A DNA stretch of 64,000 nucleotides, taken from NCBI RefSeq assembly GCF_002994745.2, contig NC_037092.1:19699001-19763000 (forward strand). Reading direction: 5' to 3'. Shown piece by piece: positions 11,629-24,365 of the stretch. Below the pieces are notes generated by a model. That model was not told where the DNA came from. It did no database searches and saw only the letters and a program-made list of their open reading frames with translations. The stretch comes from Rosa chinensis (lineage: Eukaryota; Streptophyta; Magnoliopsida; Rosales; Rosaceae). Each line of letters starts with the position of its first letter. Positions within the stretch are counted from its first letter, which is position 1. Made by a program: the position numbers and the translations under genes.

Positions 11629-12297
11629 AAATATTTAAAATTTGATTAATATAATATGCTTTACCTTTTAGGTACTTTTAAGTATTAAGTGTTACTATTT
11701 GTTTGTTAATAGTCATGTTTACCTAATCAATTAATTCCTTATTTATAGTGCTCACGACCTTTCTAACAGTGTGCACCTCACGATCTCTGTCATCATCACT
11801 CTTCTCTTCTCTTCTTTCCTTTATGTGTTTTCTCTCTAATGAGAGGCAATTTGCTACAGGCTTGTGGCTCGATGTTTCTAGGCTTATGCCTCACTTGCGA
11901 GACCCAAAACACATCACCTTGCACTACTAAAAACATTGGATAGAACACACTATTAATGTAAAGATCATCGTACATATGAGGTCAGGCCTCGAAAGAAAAC
12001 ATTGAGACTCCTATCCTTATTTTTTTTTTTTTCAAAAAAAGTAAATTATATGTGTTTTCCTCTAATACGAAGGATACACACGTTATGAACCCTAACGTCG
12101 ATCAGTGACGAAACAGTTAGAGGACTTAGATAGAACCACACTATTTACGTGAAAGGCATATACATTTTCACACAAAACTCCACTCACCTAGTTATTTGTT
12201 TTTTTTTTTTTGGCAAAAAAAATTATTAAATGAAAGAGAGACCAACATCAAAAGGGGGCCAGGGACATGAGACCAAAACCTTTTATAAAGAATAAAA
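11629..12297. other. Intergenic, no gene seen
   Basis: A 60-codon frame at 11748-11930 is serine/leucine-rich and unconvincing. CACTACTAAAAACATT at 11925 resembles a CACTA terminus but has no partner. T runs lie near 12020 and 12200. Confidence 0.3.
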
Positions 12298-13704
12298 GAT
12301 AAAATTCACTTTACCTCGCTGAGGTTTGGGGGTAACTTCATGTTAGTCCATGTGCTCTCAATTTAATCAAAAACGCCCCAGAGCTTTCCAATTTCTCAGG
12401 CTTTGGACGTTAACTCTGACAGTGAGACCCACTTTATGGGCTAAAATTGTCATTTGAAGACTCAAAAACTCGTAACAACCGGATTTATCTTCTTCTTCCT
12501 TCAATCCCACTCCGGGTCTCTCTCTTCTCTAACCTGGTCTGACCTTGATTCCCATTTCACCTTCCATTAAACTCCCTCACCCAAAAACTCCAAACCTTAG
12601 AGTTAAGTCCCAATCCCCAAACCCTTGTTCCTCTATCTCAATCCCACAAACCCAAAAACCGCAAGACCCGTCTATTTTCTCTAATCTGGTCTGACCCGTT
12701 TTGTGTCTCGTGGCGTGCAAGCTCATCGAAGGGTCTGAATTTGTCCCCATTTCCATGTCGATGTGGGTTCTAACAAGAAGCACCTTATTAACCTGATTGG
12801 CTTGCAACTTTGAATCTTGGGCTAATAACACAATTCTTTACCTTGAGGAAGCTCATGTCGCCAAGATAGCCAAGGCTTTGGATCTTGAAATCACAGCCCC
12901 TCTCGGTAAGTCTTCAATCTTCAGCTCGCTTTTGCAATTTTGACTGCTTTAGGATTTTGCACCTCGATCAGTGGACCTCCGTGCACCCAATCCTTTATCA
13001 ACCAAGCTCTCTCTTGTCTCAACAAGCGTGAATTCCCTCTTAAGATCCAGCCCCTCGTCTTCCTCGAAGTGTTCTCTGACCCGCTCTTCACACTTCTGAG
13101 TCAGATTCCCTGCCCAAAACTCATCATCCTAGAGGAACAATTTTATGATACCAGCACAATTTGGATTTATCAATTGAGCACAATTTGGGGTTTATCAATT
13201 TAGCACAGGATTCTCTTTTTGTTCTTCATTTTGGGTTCTTGGTTTTTTGTTTTGCTCATTTGTTGTGTCTAATTTAGAGTTCTGTAGCCACCGAGATCGA
13301 GGGTTTGGTGGTTTTGGCAAAATGTGTTTAATTCCGTGACTGTTTTGAAGAAAAGGTTTGTAGTAGGTGATTTGATTTTGTGAAATGAATTTAATTTTGT
13401 GATCAGTTTCAAAATGAGGGGATAGTGATTACTGTGTTTTTTGCCCTTTAGGTATGTGTTTTACTTGTTCAGGTATGAAGGAAGAAGATAAGGGTTAAAA
13501 GTATAATTTAGCATTTCAGGTGGGTCCAAAGTGGGAAAGTTAACGTCCACTTCAGCAATTAATGTCCAATTTGGACGGAGCCTGAGAAATTGGACACGGC
13601 TGACTGAAATTGGAAAACTCAAAGGTGTTTCTGATTAAATTGAGACCACATGGACTAAGATGAAGTTACTCCCAAACCTTAGGGAGATAAACTGAATTTA
13701 GTCC
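12298..13704. mobile_element. Non-autonomous Mutator-type element, possibly carrying captured sequence
   Basis: Direct duplication AAGAATAAAA (9-10 bp) lies at 12288-12297 and 13705-13714. The inverted ends, about 130 bp, share AAGGTTTGGG/GAGGTTTGGG, GTAACTTCAT and TTAGTCCATGTG. There is no transposase. The middle (about 12480-13200) is GC-richer, C-rich on the plus strand and looks like spliced coding DNA, with a 20-codon run LEEAHVAKIAKALDLEITAP ending at a GTAAGT donor (12906) and an 87-codon frame at 12940-13203. I do not recognise the source gene, so gene capture (Pack-MULE) is inference. Confidence 0.72.
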
Positions 13705-13714
13705 AAGAATAAAA

Positions 13715-14024
13715 ATGCAAAAAATATTAGCAAACCATGAATATGGTTGAAGATTAACCATAATACAAACAACTAAAGATTGAGACGCACCGTGGGTGCC
13801 CGGTTGGGTGCAAGGTACCTTGAACTCGTTTGACATTGATTTGCCTTGAATTTTTTGTGTTGATGCTTTAGGAGAGCCTGAAGAAGATTCTCATCTAAAA
13901 CTACTTCACCCTCATCAAACCAAGTTCCACTCACCCACTGATTTGTTCCCCAATTTGCCAAATCACTGGATGCCATTTCCTTTTTTATTACCTGTTATTC
14001 TTATGACATGTATGGCCTAGCTTG
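13715..14024. other. Intergenic, one unrecognised 67-codon frame
   Basis: A minus-strand frame (13773-13976) starts MASSDLANWGTNQWV and is acidic then basic. It matches no family I know and may be a relic exon. Nothing else was seen. Confidence 0.25.
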
Positions 14025-17000
14025 CACTATTATAAAAAATGAATCACACAACACCTCTCATACGACCCTACACTGTTTTCCGTGGTGTGAATCATTTCTC
14101 ATTTTTGAGACGACGGTTGTAAAATTTCCGTCTTCTAATATGAATTCAACCAACGGGTGTTTTTCATGCTAAACTTACGAATTGTTTCAAAAGACGTTTA
14201 TAAATGGAAGCGTGGTGTGAGGTTAAAATGGAAATAGGGTGCCAAATTTTCCACCATTTGGCAACACTTAAATTTCTACAGCACGTAGTGGTTATACGAC
14301 GGTCTGTTTAAAACTGTGGTATGAATCCATAAGTTTGCTAGTGAAACATTCTCCCCAAATATTTCCCCCCATTCGCTCTCTCCAAACCCATTTCCCTCCC
14401 CCCAGACAACAACAGGAGGCAAACTGAAAATTTAAAATTACACATTCAGACAACGTAAATATGAAAAACCATTGTCTAAGGACTGAGGGGGCTTGTCCAT
14501 AAATCAAATGAGGGAGCTGAATGCTGTCCAAATAAGCCCAATATAATTAAAGCGGTGAAAAAAAAAACACTTAGACAAAAAATAACCCTAGAAGAGAGAG
14601 AGGCAACCAACGCACATACCCCATTTGCAAAACTCATTAGCCTGCTGCTGTGTCAACTCTCTCTGCAACAAACCCTTTCTCGACAAACCCAACTTGACCA
14701 TGGAGCGAAGAAAAAGACGGAGCTTGGGATGGGATTGGGAGTGGGATCGAGCTTGAGGAAGGGACATGGAGCGAAGAAGCATTTGAATTTAGGGTGGGGG
14801 TCTCAATTATCTCCTTCATCTCTCTCTCAAATTTCGATTTCCCCTAATCTGTTCGATTTCAAAATCCGATCTTTAAGGCTCGGTGTTCTTGAATTGGCCT
14901 TTTGATTGGTTTGTTTGCGTTTTAGGCGGAGGAGGAAGATTTGATGATAAAGGAGCCCAACCATAAGAGAATGCATATGACTAAGGAGTAAGGATAAGGC
15001 AGTGAATTAGAAAAGCAAAGAAGAAGATAAAGCAAGCTGCTCTTCATCTTCTTCGACCGCTGGTGAGTTCCAGGTGGGCTTTTTTTCTTTTCTTTTTTCT
15101 CTTTCTCTTTCTTTTCTTTTCTAGTTAGTTCCAGTTCATTCGGACCATTCTCATGAGTATTATTGATCATATTGTCTTCTGTCAATAATGAAAAGAAACA
15201 AATAGGGTCCTTGGTTGTTTGTTTGCTAGATTGGATCTTAATCTAATGAAGAAGATGTAGGATTGTTTCAGCATGCTTTGTTTGGCTGCTCTGCTATTGG
15301 TTACAAAAAGACAAACAACTACATGATATGAGACGCAGGAGATGGAGCTGTTCTCAGCTCCGCCCGCAATATTTGAGAAGCAGGAATATGGGAAGATGGA
15401 AATTGTGGTGGAGCAGAATTCGGGGATTTTCGGGTCCAAGAAAGGTTGGGGTTATGGTGGAGCAGAATTCAAGGATGTAAACCACGCTTCCAAAGGCTCT
15501 GTCGAGAAGTTCAGAATGTAAGTTTCTTTTTCTTCTTCTACCTTTGTTCGTTTTGGTCCCCGAATTTTTGGTCAATTTTGGTCAAAATTCGCTCCCAATT
15601 CGCAGGCCAACTTCCCAGAATTTAGTCTCAATTCGGGTCGATTTCGAAGTCAATGGCCAGAGGTTCAAAGACGCCTGCACTTGGAACCCATCTGGTAAAA
15701 GTTTCATTCTTTATGTGTTTCTTTTTATCTTTGTGTTTTTTTAAATTTTGGGTTTGAGAAGTTTTTGAGTTTATGGTGATTGATGACAGGTGAAGAGATG
15801 AAGTGTGCTAAAGTAACTGTTAGAGACTTGAACCTGTCTTCGAATTACAAGAGAACCATTGTTAATTCCATTCAGGTTTGGCATTGATTCAACTCTGGGA
15901 AATTGTCCCAGCTTGTACATGTGTTTCTTGAAGTTTCAATAATTGGTCTTTTTGTGCATTACTTTTGGGCTTGTCTTTTTGTTTGAGAAATACCCCTTTG
16001 GGGTTTTAGACTGACTGTAAAGTTGGTCATTGCAGGTTTTGGTCGACAGGGAAGAGGATCAAGGTTTCCAGATATCAAAGAGGATGAGCCTGAGGATGAT
16101 GACATTAATGGTAATGTTTCCAGGACACTTGCTTCTTCTACATTTTAACTTTATTATATTTAGTGATGATTGTGATGAACCTGAGATGAATCTGAATCAT
16201 ATATTTTAATCTGGTTTCTGTTCAAGAAGACCAACTTTGAGGGAGATAATATTTTGGTTATTAGATAATTGTTTTAGTTTATCATGTTTGTTATAATTTT
16301 TTCTTTTAACTTTGGGAAGATAAGAAGGGAAGATAAGAAGGCTGGTTGCCTACTAAAGTGAGGGAGGGAGATGGGAAAGATTAAAAAAAAAAAAACAGGG
16401 AGAAGAAGAGAAGCAAAAAAAAAAAGGGAAGAAGAAGGGGGAGTCGGATCAAATAAAAAGAAACACAACAGAGAGGTTTTCTCGCTTTTTGTATTGATGT
16501 TGTTGATGCTGCCCATTTGTTTTTTTAATTGTTTGATTTAAGCAAGTACTAGTTAAGTTCTATGATTTCAAAGATTCAGGGAGGGTATGAAATATAACAT
16601 TGCAATGAGTAGCAGTTTCATTTATTGGTTTGCATGTGCATGATTGTTCAGTTTTGTTGTTAGATGGAAGTTCTGTTTTCTCTTGTTTATGAAACTAATG
16701 GTAGAATAACTTGCATGTAAATATTGGTGTGCACTAAGCTTACAAATGCATCAGCATGTGGCTTGGGCCTTGTAGTTTTATAGCATCTATCAGCTGAAAG
16801 ACGTTCTTTGTAATGAAATTTTAATGTTATTGTGGTATATCTTTTACCAGTGTTTCAGGTGCTAAGCATGTAAGGATTTTTTTTTTTTTTATTATTGCAG
16901 GATAGTAAGTCGAATTCACGGGGACCAAAGAGGTGCAAGTATGGAGCTAAGACAAATAGACTGCAGTCCCAAGGGTCGTTGCAAATGGAACACTTAGCTT

Positions 17001-18451
17001 CTTCGGAAGATCTGGTCAGAATCAAGGTGTTTAGAGATGTGCATGCTATATATTTGCAAGATTACAATGCTCTAGTTTTTTATAATAAGTCTTCTACATA
17101 CATATTAGAATGGATGAAATGGTAGTGCTGCAGTCTGCACTTTTATCAAGTATAAGAAGAGTTCCTTAGTTGCTGCCTATTTCTTTCCTTTTTCTGTTTT
17201 CTTTAAGGTAGCTGTCTATTTCAGCAAATAATTCTTTATTCTTTTGGATGGAGTCTGTATATAATATGGTTGTTTGTGTAATATGCTCCTATTGTTTCTT
17301 TTAGATACAATGCTCTGGAGAGGAGAGAAGCTTGCAAGGGCGGTAAAGAAGGAAGCAAGAGAACTGCCCAATCACAATCAACCGCTAAGAGTACGGCAGC
17401 TTCCCAAAGAGCTCATTCCTCTCACAATTCTAGAAGAAATGGTGTACCACATTTTGGGAATCAATCAGTAACATGTCTTTACCTTTTATATTTCTTCTTA
17501 AAGACGAAGTCCCAACTAAGCCAAGATTGCCATCAAGTCCATACCAAAGCCTGAAATCAGTAATGCCACCACTGATTCCAACTAAAGATGAGCAGGAGAA
17601 GCAAGAAAGCATAAGTTGTTATATTATTTAGCATAAGAAGAAAAAGAAAACAAGGTAATGAGCTCATGGCCTGTAAAGTCTGTTGAAGCTCATGGCCTGG
17701 AAGCTCTGAAGTGCAATAGGCTTGAAATTTATGTTTGGGGCTGGCCTGACAATTTTTAAGTACATTTTTGGATGTATTTTGCTATGGGATCGAGTTTCTT
17801 AGATGTACTCCTTTTGCGCATACAATATTAGCATTGTCAAATCCATTTAGGTACATTTTTGTGGATTATAACAATATTAGATATATATTGATAAATTATT
17901 ATTTATTTGGTATTTGATTCCAGCATTGAATATGAATCATTCTATTAGGACAACAAAATGAAAATATGTCGTTTGATGAGGTTTATAGCTTAAAATCAAA
18001 CAAAATTTTCTATAATTCAGACGACGGTTTCTAATGATATCATTGTCTCAAATGTTATGGTACAACGGTTAGAGTTATATGTGTTGTGTGAAAGCACATA
18101 TGCACTGAATTAGTCATGCCACATTTATGCTAGAAGAACTATCGTGTGTATACAATTTGCACAACGTCTTAAAAATAAAAACTGACTTATGAACAACAAA
18201 GAGACAATGTTAGAATCCTAAAAACCGTGGTATGAATAAAAATCACACCACGGCAAATTTATGTCGACAAATCTGCCGATACCATCAGACGACGGAGTTA
18301 GCTGCACACCGTCGTGCCAATGATCGGTATACGACGGTTGAAAACCGTCTTTTGACAGTATTTCATCAGACGACACCTCGATAGACCACGAAAATGCAAA
18401 ACGTGAGACGAAAGTTTTAAACTGTCATGTGAAGCCTTTTGTGTAGTAGTG
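14025..18451. mobile_element. CACTA (En/Spm-type) non-autonomous element carrying host gene sequence
   Basis: The left terminus is CACTATTATAAAAAATGA; the right terminus ends TTTTGTGTAGTAGTG, read inward CACTACTACACAAAA. Subterminal regions of a few hundred bp (about 14060-14320 and 18010-18440) contain many short direct and inverted copies of ACGACGGTT, CCGTCTT and CCGTGGTGTGAAT, as expected for CACTA transposase-binding arrays. The 3-bp flanks (TTG left, AAT right) do not match, so the target duplication is lost or the right junction is disturbed. There is no transposase frame; the interior holds the SNF5/BSH-like chimeric gene. Confidence 0.75.
15342..17346 (+). CDS. Chimeric SNF5/BSH-derived gene model inside the CACTA element
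   Basis: Exons by eye: 15342-15517, 15606-15694, 15790-15875, 16036-16110, 16901-17026, 17305-17346, all with GT-AG introns and compatible phases, giving 197 codons and a stop. Residues about 56-117 match the N-terminal part of plant BSH, the SNF5 subunit of SWI/SNF remodelling complexes: KFRMPTSQNLVSIRVD, then GQRFKDACTWNPS, TVRDLNL and SIQ, with the KFRM/PT intron at the family position. The upstream 55 residues and downstream 80 residues are not BSH: neither the second SNF5 repeat nor the C-terminal coiled coil is present. Downstream pieces (16901-17026, and 17500-17620 which also looks coding) are of unknown origin. The frame being open over six exons is notable, but expression, the start and the last two junctions are unverified; it may be a pseudogene. 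Confidence 0.45.
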
Positions 18452-18454
18452 AAT

Positions 18455-20432
18455 TGTTCGCATACTTGTGATACGCTAAAAGCAAGCGCATAATTTAACC
18501 CTAAAATATCGTTAGTAGCATAAGCAAGTAGGGATCGTTCTATTCGGGGGATTGAGGGTACACCTGTAATTGCAAAAAAAATTAATTAATTAATAAAAGT
18601 AAAAAATATTATTTACAAAAATAAAACAAAGAAAAGAAATATATACAAGTAAACACAAATAAGGGGGGATTAAGAATTATAAAATCAAAAGTTAAAGTAA
18701 ATCAAATAAAGAAAACGTAAAAACATATATACAAGGGTGGAACGCAAGGAACAAAGATCAAAACCAATTCCATGTAATCAAATTCGATTCAAACCCTATA
18801 ATTGTTCATCTAAGTCATGAGAAAGGAGTTGATCATGTGAAACATTCGAAAGCAAATGATTTCCCATATTTTACTTTTCAATGCTAATTAACCTAAGCGA
18901 AAGCACCTAGATCAATCCTATCAAACATGCATTCAAGCACTAGAAAGCTAGTTAATCATAACATGTTTAACGCATTACACATAGAGAAAGGCTATCAACT
19001 CAAGTGTACAACTTAGTTATGGAAAAGTCCACCTAATTGCAATCCTCTTCAATTAAATTCGATTCTTGTCCAGAACCTTTACTACTTTTGATTCAAGTTA
19101 CACAAAGCAAAAAGTTGATTCATGTTCTTAAACCTAGCACCAATTACATACAAATCCTATAAGTGTCGACCCAAATAAGATAAACATATAAAAGTTTTCT
19201 GTAAAGCAAATTTAATCGAACAAACTCACATAAGCAACTTAGAATCTCAATTATAGAATTAGAAAACTTTATTTAAACATAGAAATTGGGCTTAAACTTT
19301 GCCCTAAATGTTATTGTTAACTAGAAACAAGTTCATACGAAATCAAACAAGGAAACCAAAAAGGTTACAAGGAAAAGGAACGAATTACACCGTGAGTGGA
19401 GATGGAGATGGAGAGCTAGATGGTTGGATCTTGAATCTTGGAAGCAAGCCTTCAAGGTGGATGATGGAGGATATGATCTTCACGGCTCCTTCTTCTTCTT
19501 CCTCTCCTTGCTTGAAAACGCAGAACTTTGCAACTAGAGAATGGAGATAATTTTTCTGAATGAAGAGGTGTTGTGGTGTTGTTCTTCTGTTTGATGGTCT
19601 CAGAACATCTAGCATAGGGGGGTTTATATAGGGGAAGGCAAGGCTTCATGAATTTAATTTCCAAGGAATTTTCTGGTTGCACCACACAGCTCCAACCAAT
19701 GAATTAATGCCACGTCAGCTCTGTCATGTCATTCAACCAATCAGGAAGCTCCAAAATCAATCCCTAATATATTGTTGCTGATTTTCCCAAGATTATTTCT
19801 GATTTTTCTCTTAATTTTCGGCCAAATATCTAGGCATGAACCTAGACAATGTATCTGGATGCATTTTGGACCTTTCTTCCCTTAAATCTCTCCATGGCTT
19901 TATCCTTAATGTCCTCCCCTTGATTTTCTCTTGATTCCCACATTAAAATTGCAGATTTTATTCTCTAATTTCAGCCAACATATCTTGAGGGAATTAAGGA
20001 ACGAATCTGGACTTGTTTTGAGCCTTTTCTTGTTGCACAATCCCTTGAAACTCTCCCTTGATTTTCTCAACGTAATCTCCTTGATTTCCACATTAACTCC
20101 ATCATTTCCCATGCAAAAATCAGATTTAATCTCCCATAATATCTTCAAGCCATGTAGTCTCCTAATGCCTTCAGGTTTCCTAGCCTCATCAGGATTCCTG
20201 CGTTGACTAGGATTCCTAGTTGGACCAGGAAAACTCCATTTCTTCATTTCAGCTCATTTCCTTGTCATTTATTCCAATGTACCTAGAAAATAGAAACTTT
20301 TATTAAAATTACTAAAAATAGAAACTTTCTAAAGATGGAAACTTTCCTAATCAAGACGGATTTATTTAAGGAAATATCTAAGTAAATATGAGGAAATAAC
20401 AGTTAAAACGTCGCATTAAAATGCTCCTATCA
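18455..20432 (-). mobile_element. Possible solo LTR of a retrotransposon
   Basis: Read on the minus strand the segment starts TGATAGGAGCATTTTAATGC and ends GCGAACA, thus TG...CA. It contains a good minus-strand promoter core, TATATAAACCCCCC, near 19622-19635, followed by short frames. The ~1.98 kb length suits a long LTR. No second copy is in the window and the 5-bp flanks differ, so the call is tentative. Short ORFs inside are not genes. Confidence 0.4.
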
Positions 20433-20518
20433 ACTTGCTCAATCTATTGGAAGTGTTGTTTAAGATAAATGGATTTTAATAAAGACTTCTATGGTGTTGA
20501 CTAAGTAAGATATCTTTA

Positions 20519-21215
20519 GGGTGTGGTTAATACCACCCTACTATTTTCTTTGTTCACCTTACATTTGATTTTTAACACCAAAATTTCTAAGATTACCCTT
20601 GAATAAAAAAATAATTACGAGTAAAACAAGACAATATAAACCTAGTACAGATCGTATACCAATCCATATTTGCAGCATTGTACAAATATCCTGGTCTCTT
20701 TCTTTCTAGCTATCTCTTCCTTTCTCTCTCTCTCTCTATCCACTTTTTCTTCTAATATTGTTAGTCGGTTCATCATAGAGCACATACACTTTGTTGACCT
20801 GGGTTGGAGTTAATCAAGATGCACAAAAGACCTTATGAAAAACAAAATCAAAGTGAACTGAGATTGAAAGACAAAGAGAGAAAATTTGTGGGTGGAAAGG
20901 AATTCCATCAAATCAAGAGCTCATTGAACATCGGATCGATGAAGTCATGGAGCCAAGGAAAAAAAATACACAAGTAGAGTGCGATGTCAGGTGAGTTGTA
21001 CGTTAAAGGCAGAGGTAGCTAGTAATCTGGGCTGCACAACGGGAGGTGCAGTGGCCTAGTACACTGCAAAGCTCTTGAGTTTTTTTTGTTTTTTTTTTTT
21101 TGAATAACATTTTTTGTTTTTATTTTATAAAATTTCTTAATCACAAGGTTAGTATTGGAATATTTTTTTATGTAGGGTGAAGAGAGTAGATGGCAGGGTG
21201 ACAATAGCCGCACCC
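20519..21215. mobile_element. hAT-type MITE with 8-bp TSD TATCTTTA
   Basis: TATCTTTA lies at 20511-20518 and 21216-21223. Ends are GGGTGTGGTTAATACCACCC and, read inward from the right, GGGTGCGGCTATTGTCACCC, with continued similarity through TTCACC(T/C)TACAT. It is non-coding and related to the possible outer element at 5980-9671. The 8-bp duplication favours hAT, though a Mutator relative cannot be excluded. Confidence 0.75.
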
Positions 21216-21223
21216 TATCTTTA

Positions 21224-21503
21224 TAAACAATTCTTTTGTATTTAGTTTTTGATTTTTTTTTTTAAGTTGTTCTTTTTATTTCAATGATATAACATTAACA
21301 TTTCTAACAATGAATATACAGTTTTGCTCAAATTAGCGGGAAATGATCGATTGAATGTGATGGAATTAGCAACCGACAAGATCTCCATCAATCTTACAAC
21401 ACTATATCGGAGCATTTCATTCCTATGTACATCATAATAGTGGATTCTTAATTAAAAATGCAAAAACGTGGTTATGAACTTATGGTGTGTGTGTGTGTGT
21501 GTG
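21224..21503. other. Short intergenic stretch with (GT)n
   Basis: AT-rich, non-coding. It ends in a GT microsatellite (21485-21504) into which the copia element inserted. Confidence 0.5.
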
Positions 21504-21508
21504 TCTAT

Positions 21509-21731
21509 TGAAAACTAAGCTTGAAGAAGACGAAAAGAGAGAGAAAATATCTTTAACTAATTTTTGATTAAATGGTTTTTGGACAACATGAGGTTATTAC
21601 AGCTGGATATGGGGTATTTATAGTAACAGAAGACCTAAACTAATGAACAGGATTGTGACACTTGTTAGTCATCTGAGTAACACGATTTAACTCCTAACTA
21701 ACTCTTCTAACTTTTATGTTTTACACTAACA
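21509..21731 (-). repeat. 3' LTR of the copia element
   Basis: It runs TG...CA in the plus direction (TGAAAACTAAGC to CACTAACA) and pairs with 26922-27147. Substitutions and a short indel near TTCTAACT(AATTTTC)TG separate the two. Confidence 0.93.
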
Positions 21732-21752
21732 GCGCCCCCCCCCCCTCCTCAG
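21732..21752 (-). promoter_or_regulatory. Polypurine tract of the copia element
   Basis: On the minus strand the sequence reads GAGGAGGGGGGGGGGCGC immediately before the 3' LTR, the expected plus-strand primer site for reverse transcription. Confidence 0.8.
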
Positions 21753-21850
21753 CTGGATGGAGGTGAAACCACCATCAAGCTGTTGCAAAGATACATATGC
21801 TGAGGAGAACATAGACTTTTGGTAACAAGTTGTTCAAGGGTGGAGACAAA

Positions 21851-22560
21851 TTAGAGTGTGATGGAGCCATCTTTAACCTTATCCCGGGTGAAATGAACAT
21901 CAACTTCGACATGCTTGAGTTTGGAATGATGCACAGGATTTGAAGCTAAAGCTAGAGCAGAGATGTTATCACAGTGAAGAGTTGGAATGTGTGAAAGTGG
22001 GAGCTGCAGATCAGTGAGCAAGTGCTTGAGCCATTGAAGTTCAGAAGTAGTGTCGGCCATACTTCTATATTCTGCCTCTATAGAAGACCGAGAAACAACA
22101 TTCTGCTTTCGACTACACCATGACACAGGAGACTGATTCAGTAAGATAACAAAGCCAGTTGTAGACCTTCGATCATTAGGGTCCCCAGCCCAGTCGGCAT
22201 CACAGTAGGCCAGTAGACACAATGGTGTATTGTCAGACTGCCTCTTGAACAGAATTCCATGATGCAAAGTGCCTTTGACATATCTCATTATATGTTTTGC
22301 AGCATTAAGATGAACATCAGTGGGATTATGAAGAAATTGACAGACAGTATTAACACTGAATGCAATGTCTGGCCTAGTAAATGTTCGATACTGTAGACAA
22401 CCAACCAAACTTCGAAAATAAGGAATATCACATGAAGCAAGTGGGGTACCACTGTCCTTGAGAAGTTTGACCCCTGATTGCCAAGATGTGAGATGAAAAT
22501 GACAACTATCCATACCAGCCTTTTGCAATACGTCTCTGGCATATTTCTGTTGAGATAGAA
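21851..22560 (-). pseudogene. Copia RNase H segment (separate frame after a frameshift)
   Basis: The open part (21851-22528) carries the copia RNase H signature: YCDADWAGDP, the DRRSTTGF block, SWCSRKQ and SRSSIEAEYRSM. It is separated from the reverse transcriptase frame by a frameshift around 22560-22600. The C-terminal end is at 21851. It is part of one ancestral polyprotein, now split. Confidence 0.88.
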
Positions 22561-24365
22561 AAATATCATTTGAGTCTGGAAACCAAGCAAGAAATGCAGA
22601 TCTCCCAAGTCCTTCATATCAAACTCATGTTGTAAAGCCTTCTTAACCTCAGTAATCAAACACTCATCATTACCAGTTAATATGATATCATCAACATACA
22701 GTAAAAGATAGACTTTGGAGGAACTTGAGTTTCGAATAAACAAGGATGGATTTGCATGAGAACACTTGAAGCCAATGGATGGAAGACAGGAGGTGAATCT
22801 ATCATTCCATGCTCGAGGTGCTTGCTTAAGACCATAAAGAGATTTCTGCAATTTACATACATGAGATGGGAAGGAAGCATCTGCAAAACCCCCAGGCTGA
22901 GACATATAAACCTCCTCATGTAGCTTACCATGCAAGAAAGCATTCTTAACGTCCATCTGATGTAACTTCCAGCCATAGTGTGCAACTAGACCAAGAATAA
23001 GTCTAAATGTTGTATGTCTAACAACAAGAGAAAAGGTTTCTTCATAGTCAACACCATATTCTTGACTAAAACCTCTAGCAACTAGTCGTGCTTTATGTCT
23101 GGCAATGGTGCCATCAGCATTTCTTTTTATTTTGAAGATCCATTTGCATGACACAAGGTTCTTGTCAGGTGGTAAAGGCACAAGTGTCCATGTCTGTTGC
23201 TTCATAAGTGCATTATACTCTTCTTGCATGGCTTGCTGCCATTGAGGGACCTTAAGAGCTAGCTTATAACTGACAAGTTCAGTTTGGCTTGGATCAGTCG
23301 AATATGTAGAAGAGATGGCAGACAGAAAATATTTTTTCTTTGAAATGCCTCTTTTCCCCCTTGTAAGCATGGTGTGATAATTATGAACAGCATTGTGTAG
23401 CCCTTCTATTGGATGGAGAGTATTGGCCTCAAAGACCTGAGTTCTTGGTCTTGAAGGACTGCAGTCAAGGATGAGAGAAATATTTCCACCACCAGGTTGA
23501 GCATTAATGTCCAAAGTGCCATTATCCTCACCGAAATGAATCACAGTATGTGAATTGGGGTCAAAAGCATCAATAGCAAGAGATGATGTGAGGAAGGTTG
23601 GTGGAACATTGACCATAGCAGGAGGAGTTATAGATGGTGGAGGCATAGAGTGAGAACTCTGTGTGTTTGAAAAATGATTGCTTGAGTGATTTGAAAGAGC
23701 TAAATGTGGAGAGTGATTAGTAAGAGACTGACCTGAGTTTGATGGTGTGAGGAGGATAGGTGCAAGAACTTGATACTGTGTTGAGGACTGAGTATCAGTA
23801 AAACAAGGTAATGGAGTAGAGTTAGCACTTGATGTAGATATCCCAGACCTGTGTTGTACGACCTTCATGGTATCATAATAGGGGAAGTGTTCCTCATCAA
23901 ATATCACATGCCTGGAGACAATATACTTTCTAGTCTGCATGTTGTAACAAATGTAACCCTTATATCCAGTGGCAAAACCAAGGAAAATGCACCTTGCAGT
24001 CTTAGATTGAAGCTTATCTGTTCTGGATGCTAGTAAGGGATAACATGCACACCCAAAAACTCTGAGAATATCCAAAGATGGTTGCGACTTGTATAGTTGC
24101 TCAAAAGGTGATTGTATCTTAAGAACTGGTGTTGGCATTCTGTTGATAAGGTAAGTACTGAGAGCACAAGCATGGTTCAAGAAAGTATTTGGAAGAGATG
24201 TATTTTGAAGCAAAGTGACTGCAGTCTCTCTTATGTGTCTATTTTTCCTTCCAGAGACACCATTTTGTTCAGGTGTATAAGGACAAGAGATCTGATGAGC
24301 AATTCCCTTGCTGCTAAGAAAACTCTTGAAAGCATTGTTCATATATTCACCACCGCCATCTGTCC
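22560..24365 (-). pseudogene. Copia integrase C-terminal part and reverse transcriptase
   Basis: A 684-codon frame (22288-24342) holds the integrase C-terminal half (SCPYTPEQNGV, with the catalytic glutamate context) and a near-intact reverse transcriptase: WKLHQMDVKNAFLHG, SLYGLKQAPRAW and the catalytic YVDD at 22687-22698. Past about 22560 the frame is out of register and reads nonsense until its stop. At the upstream side a TAG at 24373-24375 interrupts the integrase between the two halves. Confidence 0.9.

Noticed and set aside
11925..11945. CACTACTAAAAACATT as another CACTA terminus
   Set aside because: No matching opposite end or subterminal array was found within reach; the end at 14025 pairs better with 18451 through shared CCGTGGTGTGAAT repeats.
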